Assembly: GCA_902803625.1 (NCBI GenBank)
Contig: CADCQV010000147.1
Location: 1-11,700 of the forward strand
Direction of reading: 5' to 3'
DNA from: an uncultured Lachnospiraceae bacterium
GTDB taxonomy: Bacteria > Bacillota > Clostridia > Lachnospirales > Lachnospiraceae
Length of the DNA stretch: 11,700 bases
Shown: positions 1 to 6,139 of the stretch, in pieces
Layout of the letters: the number at the start of each line of letters is the position of its first letter
Numbering within the stretch: the first letter of the stretch is position 1
Made by a program: the position numbers and the translations under genes
The notes under the pieces: model-generated
The model's database searches: none
Told to the model about the DNA's origin: nothing
Seen by the model: only the letters and a program-made list of their open reading frames with translations

Positions 1-398
1 GAAACAGTTGTATTTAGCCTGAGTTCGGCGTTTCCCTTTTCTATCCTGTTTTTCAGCACCTTTATCACATCGGATGAACGGTCGGATTCGGGAAAGACCC
101 TGTTTCCCCGTTCCACCTTTGTCCTTAGTCCCAGGGTATTAAAAAAATCCACCGTATCATAGGGCGTAAAGGCATTAAGGGCGGAATACATAAACTTTCT
201 ATTTGACTGTATGGAGGAAAGATGTTCGTCGACACCAGAAAAATTTGTGAGATTGCATCTGCCTTTCCCTGTTATGAAAAGCTTTTTTCCGCACTTTTCA
301 TTTTTTTCCACAAGGATCACCTTATGGGCGCTGTCAAGAAGATGAAGGGCGCACATAAGTCCGGATGCCCCGGCGCCGATAATGACAATATTACTCAT
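1..398 (-). CDS. BaiN/HI0933-type FAD-dependent oxidoreductase, N-terminal part (runs off window)
   Basis: This is the first 132 codons of a flavoprotein that continues past the left edge; the family is usually about 400 residues. Residues 3-13 form a Rossmann FAD-binding loop (VIIGAGASG) and E31 ends the second strand, where it should bind the ribose of the adenine nucleotide. Residues 44-52 read GKGRCNLTN, the hallmark of the HI0933/BaiN family (often auto-named aminoacetone oxidase or NAD(P)/FAD-dependent oxidoreductase). The true substrate is unknown for most members. The ATG shares a 4-base ATGA overlap with the stop of the upstream RpiR gene, and I see no Shine-Dalgarno sequence before it, so translation is probably coupled. 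From memory, cmk and ispH often follow this gene in Lachnospiraceae; that lies outside the window. Confidence 0.9.
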   Translation of the reverse strand, partial: MSNIVIIGAGASGLMCALHLLDSAHKVILVEKNEKCGKKLFITGKGRCNLTNFSGVDEHLSSIQSNRKFMYSALNAFTPYDTVDFFNTLGLRTKVERGNRVFPESDRSSDVIKVLKNRIEKGNAELRLNTTV

Positions 399-1327
399 AA
401 AGAAGAACCGGTATATCTGGTTACCGGATATTCGCGTATCTTATTCTCATCAATGAAATTGATCTCGTCCGAATTATAGACCTGATATTCCTCCCAGGTG
501 TCTTCCAGAAGCTTCATATGCTCCACCACCTCATCGGTCTTCTTCATACAAAGCTGGACCACCAGGGCATTTATAAGTGAAAGTGGTGCAGCAAGGGAAT
601 CCACTATCGAGATGCTGTCACTCTTCGCAAGAAGATTGCACGAGGAATACAGCGTCAGAGGGGAACGGTTGCTGTCGGTAATTGCTATAAGATGTGCATT
701 TCTGGAATTGGCAAATTCCAGAGCCTTGATGGTACGCATGGAATAACGGGGAAAATCAATACCTATCAGAACGTCCTTCTCGTTTATCCTGATTATCTGT
801 TCGAAAACCTCTGTAAGGCTGTTGGTGGAAACAAGATGGACCTTGCCGAACATTGTATTTAGGTAAAAAGAAAGAAATCCCGCAAGCGGAGCACAGCTCC
901 TGATCCCCAGAACATAGATATTCTCTGAGCCTATTATGGTATCAACGGCCATTTCAAAGGCTCTGGTGTCGACCTTGGACATAGTGTCCGATATCCTGTC
1001 GATATCCGACTGAAGTACGGAATTTATGATCTCGGAGTCGCTTCTGTTGCCGTACACCTCGCCCATACGGTCGATCCGGTTAAGCTTATGACGGACAACA
1101 TCCGAAAGCGCCTCCTGAAATTCCGGAAAGCCCTCGTAACCCACGGCAGATGCAAATCTCACCACCGTGGATTCGCTCACGCCCACCTTTTTCCCGAGTT
1201 TTGCGGCGGTTAAAAATGCCGCTTCATCCGTATTGTCCGTAATAAACCTGACAAGGGCTCTCTGTCCCTTGGAAAGCTTCGGAAAATCTTCATTCAGGTG
1301 AGCGATAAGTCCCTTTTTATTCTCCAT
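395..1327 (-). CDS. MurR/RpiR-family transcriptional regulator (HTH + SIS domain)
   Basis: A 310-residue regulator with the two-domain layout of the RpiR family. Residues 1-77 form the helix-turn-helix domain, with the recognition region at about 40-71 (AAKLGKKVGVSESTVVRFA). Residues about 128-250 form a SIS sugar-phosphate-binding domain, starting at the strand and turn IYVLGIRSCAPLAG. Such proteins usually sense phosphosugars and control sugar or amino-sugar genes; no such target is visible here, so the ligand is unknown. I chose the ATG at 1327, which has GGAAAG four bases upstream. A TTG at 1339 with AGAGGA before it would add four residues and cannot be excluded. The start overlaps the end of the TetR gene by 11 bases, and the stop overlaps the flavoprotein start, so the three genes look like one transcript. 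The SIS loop has a Cys where Ser is more usual (RSCA). Confidence 0.92.
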   Translation of the reverse strand: MENKKGLIAHLNEDFPKLSKGQRALVRFITDNTDEAAFLTAAKLGKKVGVSESTVVRFASAVGYEGFPEFQEALSDVVRHKLNRIDRMGEVYGNRSDSEIINSVLQSDIDRISDTMSKVDTRAFEMAVDTIIGSENIYVLGIRSCAPLAGFLSFYLNTMFGKVHLVSTNSLTEVFEQIIRINEKDVLIGIDFPRYSMRTIKALEFANSRNAHLIAITDSNRSPLTLYSSCNLLAKSDSISIVDSLAAPLSLINALVVQLCMKKTDEVVEHMKLLEDTWEEYQVYNSDEINFIDENKIREYPVTRYTGSSL

Positions 1328-1871
1328 AGATCTTTCCAAACATATCCTCTAAAAGGCCCACCGTTTCCTTTTCGGAAATATCAAATTCATTTCTTATCAT
1401 CATACAGGCCGTGCCGTGTATAACAAGCCATACCTTCATAAAGACCGATTCATAGTCCGACGGCTCCACACCCTGTATGCGCTTCAGCTCACGGATGACG
1501 TAATTCTTTGACCCGCCGTTCACAAGATCATAGCTGCTTTTATTCAGCTTATTGTCATTCAGGAACAAAAGCCTGAAAAGATTCGCTTCATTCTTGGCAA
1601 ACGAGATGTATGTCATCCCGAAATTCACAAAGGGCATAACGGAAAAATTGCTGTCAAGCTCAAAATATCCGCCGAAATATTCGGCGCATCTGATAAACAG
1701 GTCATTCTCCAATTCGCCCATATTCCTGTAGATCCTGAAAATAGGCTGCGTACTGCATCCTGCTCTCTCTGCCAGGTGTCTTGCGGATAATTCTTCTATC
1801 CCCTTCTCCCTCACAAGGTCAAAAGCCGCATCAATGAGCATGTCTTTCGTGACGCTCTGTTTCCTTGGCAT
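1317..1871 (-). CDS. TetR/AcrR-family transcriptional regulator
   Basis: A 184-residue TetR-type repressor. The N-terminal DNA-binding domain covers residues about 6-55, with the helix-turn-helix at 26-50 (IEELSARHLAERAGCSTQP followed by IFRIYRNMGEL). The rest is the helical ligand and dimer domain. Its FVNFGMTYISFAKNEANLFRL-like stretch (around residues 86-106) resembles the C-terminal domain of the TetR subgroup with a WHG motif. The ATG at 1871 has GGGAGGG five bases upstream and gives a typical MPRKQ start. An ATG at 1895 with AAGGTGG before it would add eight residues and is less likely. It is the first gene of a three-gene transcript and has its own promoter just upstream, so self-regulation is plausible but not shown. 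The ligand is unknown. Confidence 0.92.
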   Translation of the reverse strand: MPRKQSVTKDMLIDAAFDLVREKGIEELSARHLAERAGCSTQPIFRIYRNMGELENDLFIRCAEYFGGYFELDSNFSVMPFVNFGMTYISFAKNEANLFRLLFLNDNKLNKSSYDLVNGGSKNYVIRELKRIQGVEPSDYESVFMKVWLVIHGTACMMIRNEFDISEKETVGLLEDMFGKIYGE

Positions 1872-1929
1872 AACTACCCTCCCATATGGCGGCATAAAAC
1901 CACCTTATTCTATCGTGAAAACACTTGCT

Positions 1930-1958
1930 ATTTTATATTATGTGCCACGTATAATCAA
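1930..1958 (-). promoter_or_regulatory. Putative sigma-A promoter of the TetR-RpiR-flavoprotein operon
   Basis: On the minus strand TTGATT (1958-1953) and TAAAAT (1935-1930) are separated by exactly 17 bases, four and five matches to the consensus hexamers. The spacer holds a partial inverted repeat (ATTAT ... ATAAT around ACGTGGCAC) that could be an operator for the TetR protein. The promoter call is from consensus only and the operator idea is weak inference. Confidence 0.55.
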
Positions 1959-1973
1959 GAGTTTTTTACAAAA

Positions 1974-2232
1974 ATATGATGATATCAGGGTCAAAAGTCC
2001 GAACCCATTTCGTGCTTGCACGAAAGTGGGTGAGAGACTTTATGACCCGCCCTACATCGAGCGCGAAGTGGTGCGTAAGCAGCACGAGAGCGCGAGATGT
2101 GGGAGAAGCGTGGGAGCACGAAGAGGCAAAACATCCGGTGGATGTTTTGCGGGCACGCTTTGACGCGCCAAGCGCGGCAGTGCCCCGTCGGAACGCTTCG
2201 GATATCAGGTTTTGACCCCAACATCATATGAT
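1974..2232. repeat. GC-rich, highly folded inverted-repeat element (MITE-like or structured RNA)
   Basis: The 458 bases between the TetR start and the carboxyltransferase end hold no convincing gene but contain this element. Its core is bounded by GGGTCAAAA (1988-1996) and TTTTGACCC (2210-2218). Moving inward each side soon reaches TCCGAA (left) or its complement (right). Outside the core both flanks carry ATATGATG-like sequence, also inverted. Inside are a hairpin at 2004-2030 (12 pairs, one bulge, TT loop), a perfect 11-bp stem at 2126-2150 with a GGT loop, a 7-bp stem enclosing it (2106-2112 with 2154-2160), and a longer-range pairing of CCCTACATC (about 2050) with GATGTGGG (about 2097). 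The interior is clearly richer in G and C than the AT-rich flanks. Short open frames cross it on both strands but have no ribosome binding site or recognisable protein. It may be a non-autonomous mobile element or a structured RNA. Confidence 0.6.
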
Positions 2233-2259
2233 TCGGACGCCAAAAGTCACATTTTGATT

Positions 2260-2306
2260 AAAGAAAACCGCATTCCCCGAAAAGTACGGAGAATGCGGTG
2301 TTTTTT
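2260..2306 (-). terminator. Rho-independent terminator of the carboxylase/Na+-pump operon (probably bidirectional)
   Basis: ACCGCATTC...CGG pairs across 2267-2299 with a 7-base loop, about 30 bases after the last stop codon of the operon. Read on the minus strand the one mismatch becomes a U-G wobble, giving a 13-bp stem followed by TTTTCTTT. On the plus strand it is followed by GTTTTTT, so it could also stop plus-strand transcripts coming from the repeat element. Confidence 0.85.
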
Positions 2307-2329
2307 CAGTGGTTTATCCTTAATTTCCC

Positions 2330-3742
2330 TTAAACCGGATAGGCTCCGTTCTCCTTATCGGCCTTTGAAAGATCAACCCCCTCCTGCTGCGCCTTCCTGT
2401 ACTTGAAGAAGTCAGTGGCAACCTGGGGGAACAGTGCATATGAAAGCACATCCTCGTCCTGCTGTATCCACTGTGCACATTCTTCCCTGAACTTAGGAAG
2501 CTGCGGCTCCAGATGATCCGCGGGACGGTCTGTTATCGGAGTCTCCCCGGGAATGATCTTTGCAACAACCTCAGGATTCATCGGCTTCACGGTCTGGCCG
2601 TACATACCGCGGCAGAGATCCTTTGTCTGCCCTGTTGAAACCTTGTATCTCTCACCCATAAGTACGTTCATAACAGCCTGGGTTCCAACGATCTGTGAAG
2701 AAGGTGTAACAAGGGGCGGCTCTCCCAGATCCTTACGTACTCTGGGCACTTCCTCGAGAACCTCCGTAAGCTTGTCCTCCTTACCCTGCTCTCCGAGCTG
2801 CTTTATCATATTCGAAAGCATTCCGCCGGGAACCTGGTATCTCAAGGTGTTGATATTTACACCCATAACCTTGGGATTTAAGAGTCCGCTCTTTAAGCAC
2901 TCTTCTCTGTACGGCTCGAAGTGCTTTCCTACCGCTATGACCTTTTCAAGATCCATACCGGTATCATATCCGCTGCTCTCGAGAGCCTTTACCATAACCT
3001 CGGTTGCAGGCTGGCTCGTACCCATGGAAAAAGGTGATGCGGCACAGTCTATAACGTCGACTCCGGCTTCCACTGCCTTCAGATAGGTCATTGATGCCAT
3101 ACCTGATGTATAGTGGGTGTGAAGCTGGATCGGAAGGCTTGAGCCCTTCTTCAATGCGGTTACAAGGTCAAAGGCTGCTCCGGGAAGGAGAAGACCCGCC
3201 ATATCCTTTATACAGATGGAATCAGCCCCCATCTCCTCGATCTTCCTTGCCACATTCTCCCAATACTCAAGAGTATAAGCATCTCCGAGCGTGTATGAGA
3301 GTGCGATCTGCGCATGTCCGTTTTCCTTCTTTGTGGCCTTTACGCAGGTCTCCAGATTTCTAAGGTCATTTAAGCAGTCAAAGATACGGATAACATCTAT
3401 TCCGTTTGCTATGGACTTCTGAACAAAGTATTCAACCACATCATCTGCATAGTGGCTGTATCCCAGGATATTCTGGCCGCGGAAGAGCATCTGCAGCCTC
3501 TGGTGGGGAAGTCCCTTTCTGATCTTTCTCAGTCTTTCCCACGGATCCTCCTTGAGGAAACGAAGACAGGAATCGAAGGTTGCTCCTCCCCAGCACTCAA
3601 CCGAATTGTAACCAATCTGATCCATTGTACCCAGTATCGGAAGCATCTCTTCAACCGGCATTCTGGTGGCAATGAGTGACTGGTGGGCATCCCTCAGGAT
3701 CGTTTCGGTGATACCGACTTTCTTTTTATTTGTATCAGACAT
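2330..3742 (-). CDS. oadA: Oxaloacetate decarboxylase alpha / pyruvate carboxyltransferase subunit (OadA, transcarboxylase 5S type)
   Basis: A 470-residue carboxyltransferase that moves CO2 between oxaloacetate/pyruvate and biotin on a carrier protein. The DRE-TIM barrel starts with ILRDAHQS (D18, H20, Q21). Metal and carbamate ligands are in place: K179 in CIKDMAG, and H208 and H210 in LHTHYTSGM. The conserved PYC/OADA domain follows from about residue 280 to 440. Many OadA proteins end in a biotinyl domain; this one does not, which matches the separate carrier gene two genes upstream. The ATG has a strong AGGAGG seven bases ahead, and that site overlaps the stop codon of oadB. It is the last gene of the operon, before the terminator. 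By sequence alone it cannot be told from pyruvate carboxylase subunit B, but the pump subunits next to it favour the decarboxylase/transcarboxylase role. Confidence 0.93.
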   Translation of the reverse strand: MSDTNKKKVGITETILRDAHQSLIATRMPVEEMLPILGTMDQIGYNSVECWGGATFDSCLRFLKEDPWERLRKIRKGLPHQRLQMLFRGQNILGYSHYADDVVEYFVQKSIANGIDVIRIFDCLNDLRNLETCVKATKKENGHAQIALSYTLGDAYTLEYWENVARKIEEMGADSICIKDMAGLLLPGAAFDLVTALKKGSSLPIQLHTHYTSGMASMTYLKAVEAGVDVIDCAASPFSMGTSQPATEVMVKALESSGYDTGMDLEKVIAVGKHFEPYREECLKSGLLNPKVMGVNINTLRYQVPGGMLSNMIKQLGEQGKEDKLTEVLEEVPRVRKDLGEPPLVTPSSQIVGTQAVMNVLMGERYKVSTGQTKDLCRGMYGQTVKPMNPEVVAKIIPGETPITDRPADHLEPQLPKFREECAQWIQQDEDVLSYALFPQVATDFFKYRKAQQEGVDLSKADKENGAYPV

Positions 3743-3753
3743 TTTTATTCCTC

Positions 3754-4878
3754 CTAAACTCCAAAAACAGCCATGAAGGTTCCGGCTACGACTGCGGTTC
3801 CTACAACACCGGCTACATTAGGTCCCATGGCGTGCATCAGCAGGAAGTTTGTAGGATCGGATTCAGCTCCCACCTTCTGCGAAACACGCGCCGCCATAGG
3901 CACCGCCGAAACACCGGCAGACCCGATCAGAGGGTTTATCTTCTTTCCGGTAGCATAGCACATGATCTTTCCTACTATTGCTCCGGCCGCCGTTCCGAAT
4001 GAGAAGGCAATGAGACCGAGGATAACGATCTTTATGGTCGTAACATTGAGGAAGGCCTCTGCGCTGGTGGTGGCTCCGACGGAGGTTCCCAGCATGATGA
4101 CCACTATGTACATCATTGCATTGGAAGCCGTCTCCTGAAGCTGGCGCACAACTCCGCACTCACGGAAAAGATTTCCGAGCATCAGCATACCGATAAGAGG
4201 CGCTGTAGTGGGAAGTATCATAGCAACAATAATTGTAACGATTATGGGGAAGAGCACCTTTTCAAGCTTAGATACGGGACGGAGCTGCTCCATCTTTATC
4301 TTTCTCTCTTCCTCAGTCGTGAGAAGCTTCATTATAGGGGGCTGGATAATGGGAACCAGCGACATATATGAATATGCGGCTACCGCAATGGGTCCTAAGA
4401 TCGCAGTCTGTCCGAGCCTTGTGGCAAGGAAGATCGATGTAGGTCCGTCCGCTCCACCGATGACGGAGATGGCCGCAGCCTCCTTATCATTGAAGCCCAA
4501 AGCAATGGCACCGAAGTATGCGGTAAAGATACCGAACTGTGCCGCAGCACCGAGAACAAAGCTCTTCGGGTTGGCAATAAGGGGTCCGAAGTCTGTCATG
4601 GCTCCGACACCCATGAATATAAGGCAGGGAAGGATGGCCCATTCATCCAGCTTGAAGAAGTAGTGCAAAAGCCCTCCCTCCTGCATTATGTCAGGATAAA
4701 TATTAACGAGCAGCATCCCGAATGAAATCGGCACAAGGAGCAGCGGCTCAAATCCCTTTACGATGGCAAGATACATGAAAATGAGTGCAACAACTATCAT
4801 TGCCACATTTCCTGCCGTCATATTGGAAAATGCCGACTGGGATGCCAGATTCGCCAATGTATTAGCAATATATTCCAT
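3754..4878 (-). CDS. oadB: Sodium ion-translocating decarboxylase beta subunit (OadB/MmdB/GcdB family)
   Basis: A 374-residue multi-pass membrane protein that decarboxylates carboxybiotin and exports Na+. It is of typical family length. Diagnostic motifs are GGADGPTSIF at 141-150 (D144 corresponds to the conserved Asp needed for Na+ transport in the Klebsiella protein), GNLFRECGVV at 235-244, NPLIGSAGVSAVPMAAR at 315-331 and MGPNVAG at 351-357. Hydrophobic segments are spread through the whole chain. The start has AAGGAG about nine bases upstream. The gene sits 14 bases after the biotin carrier and 11 before oadA. It ends in TAG, the only amber stop among the complete genes here, and an in-frame TAA lies two codons further on. 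Motifs do not say which acyl substrate feeds the pump; the neighbours suggest oxaloacetate and an acyl-CoA. Confidence 0.96.
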   Translation of the reverse strand: MEYIANTLANLASQSAFSNMTAGNVAMIVVALIFMYLAIVKGFEPLLLVPISFGMLLVNIYPDIMQEGGLLHYFFKLDEWAILPCLIFMGVGAMTDFGPLIANPKSFVLGAAAQFGIFTAYFGAIALGFNDKEAAAISVIGGADGPTSIFLATRLGQTAILGPIAVAAYSYMSLVPIIQPPIMKLLTTEEERKIKMEQLRPVSKLEKVLFPIIVTIIVAMILPTTAPLIGMLMLGNLFRECGVVRQLQETASNAMMYIVVIMLGTSVGATTSAEAFLNVTTIKIVILGLIAFSFGTAAGAIVGKIMCYATGKKINPLIGSAGVSAVPMAARVSQKVGAESDPTNFLLMHAMGPNVAGVVGTAVVAGTFMAVFGV

Positions 4879-4892
4879 TTACCGGCTCTCCT

Positions 4893-5261
4893 TTACTTAA
4901 GCGTTGCGAGAACAGTACCGTTTTCACAGGGATCTCCCACGGAAACATTTATGGAAGCAACCGTGCCTGCCTCGGGTGCGACGCAGCCGATCTCCATCTT
5001 CATTGCCTCAATGGTGATAACGGTTTCACCCTTCTTAACCTGATCTCCCACGTTCTTGTCAAGCTTAAATACCTTTCCGGCAGCTCCGGCTGTAACCTGA
5101 ATGGATCCGGCTCCGGCTGCGGGAGCGCTTGCTGCAGGTGCTGCCGCAGGAGCGGGTGCACTCACGGGAGCAGCTGCGGGAGCGGCTGCTGAGCTTCCTC
5201 CCTTTTCATCAACTGTAACGTCATAGCTTGTACCGTTAACGGTAATCGTATAGTTTTTCAT
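4893..5261 (-). CDS. Biotin carboxyl carrier protein of the decarboxylase complex (transcarboxylase 1.3S / MmdC type)
   Basis: A 122-residue biotin carrier that shuttles CO2 between the carboxyltransferases and the OadB pump. A short beta-rich N-terminus (MKNYTITVNGTSYDV) is followed by a flexible Ala/Pro linker at about residues 24-52. The C-terminal biotinyl domain has the canonical EAMKME at 85-90, with K88 as the biotinylated lysine. Length and layout match the 1.3S subunit of transcarboxylase and the MmdC/GcdC carriers. AAGGAG lies about nine bases before the ATG. It follows the gamma subunit gene by 22 bases and precedes oadB by 14. No biotin carboxylase gene is present here, which argues against an acetyl-CoA carboxylase role. 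Confidence 0.96.
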   Translation of the reverse strand: MKNYTITVNGTSYDVTVDEKGGSSAAAPAAAPVSAPAPAAAPAASAPAAGAGSIQVTAGAAGKVFKLDKNVGDQVKKGETVITIEAMKMEIGCVAPEAGTVASINVSVGDPCENGTVLATLK

Positions 5262-5283
5262 CTTGTATATCTCCTTTTTTCTT

Positions 5284-6123
5284 TTAACGTCTCCTGAGTG
5301 AACGCACTATAAAGGTATCCGGCGAGACAGCTACTCCTGTCCTTTCGCTTTCATAGGCTGCTATGGCAGCAGAGATGACCGCTATAAGCGCACTGTCACC
5401 GGCTGAAGCATCCGCGTTCTGTTTTCTGCTCTGTTCTTCTCTTTCCGCTATCTGGGCTGCTGCATTAATTGCTGCATTTTCCGCCTCGGATCTGGCCTTG
5501 GTCTTTCTGTTCTCCATATTCTGGACAACCGTACCCATGATCCAGATCACAATACTTATAAAGATAAGCAGGCAGAAGGTGGTGCCCATACCGAGAACGG
5601 TATTCAGCGCTGCATTTATGATCTTCTCATTGAAGGTCCTGTCCACATTGATGACTGCGCTGGTGATGGTGCCGCCCTTTGTCATTATGATCTCCGCAGT
5701 GGCTGTCCGGGGAGAACCGTCAGGGAAGGTCTTCGTACCCGTCAGAACAACATCACAGGTTATGCTGTCATCTCCCGGGGTTATCACCGTATTGTCGGCG
5801 ACGGAAACAACCTCTCCCAGATCTCCGTTCACAGCCTCACGGAAGGATAAATATCCGTCCTTAAATGCAGAACCCTTGATCGGAAGCCCGTTGCTCTTTA
5901 TCCAGGCTTCAAATTCCACAAGCTCCTCATCCTCTGCTTCAGCAAGCCGGGATATTCCGAGCTCTTCTGCATGCTGCATAATGGCAACCGCATTTTTCGT
6001 GTTCTTTTCAACGGTATCGGCATCATATTCAAGCTTACTCCGGCTTCCGCCGCAGGCCGTCATCGAAAGGACCAGAAACAGCATCAGTATGAGGAGAACA
6101 GGTCTTTTAATGATCTTTTTCAT
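5284..6123 (-). CDS. OadG-like gamma subunit fused to a lipoprotein ectodomain
   Basis: A 279-residue protein that probably anchors the decarboxylase complex to the membrane. Residues 1-23 form a lipoprotein signal peptide with a plausible lipobox (MTAC, lipid-modified C24). Residues about 25-170 are an outer-surface domain I do not recognise, with strand-rich sequence at 100-160. Residues about 178-198 form a transmembrane helix (TTFCLLIFISIVIWIMG). The cytoplasmic part is charged and Ala-rich and ends at 243-279 in SALIAVISAAIAAYESE...FIVRSLRRR, the tail typical of OadG/MmdD subunits that contacts the carboxyltransferase. Classic OadG proteins are only about 80-120 residues, so the front half is an addition. 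I chose the ATG at 6123 because AAAGGAG lies eight bases upstream and the signal peptide begins there. A longer frame to 6198 would run into the previous gene. Confidence 0.85.
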   Translation of the reverse strand: MKKIIKRPVLLILMLFLVLSMTACGGSRSKLEYDADTVEKNTKNAVAIMQHAEELGISRLAEAEDEELVEFEAWIKSNGLPIKGSAFKDGYLSFREAVNGDLGEVVSVADNTVITPGDDSITCDVVLTGTKTFPDGSPRTATAEIIMTKGGTITSAVINVDRTFNEKIINAALNTVLGMGTTFCLLIFISIVIWIMGTVVQNMENRKTKARSEAENAAINAAAQIAEREEQSRKQNADASAGDSALIAVISAAIAAYESERTGVAVSPDTFIVRSLRRR

Positions 6124-6139
6124 TATAATCTCTCCTTTA

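Noticed and set aside
1991..2227. Short open frames across the GC-rich inverted-repeat element
   Set aside because: Frames are open on both strands, contain many Arg/Ser/Cys residues typical of chance translation, and lack ribosome binding sites; the palindromic structure explains the sequence better.
2553..3086. 177-residue plus-strand open frame
   Set aside because: Antisense to the clear oadA gene and without family features.
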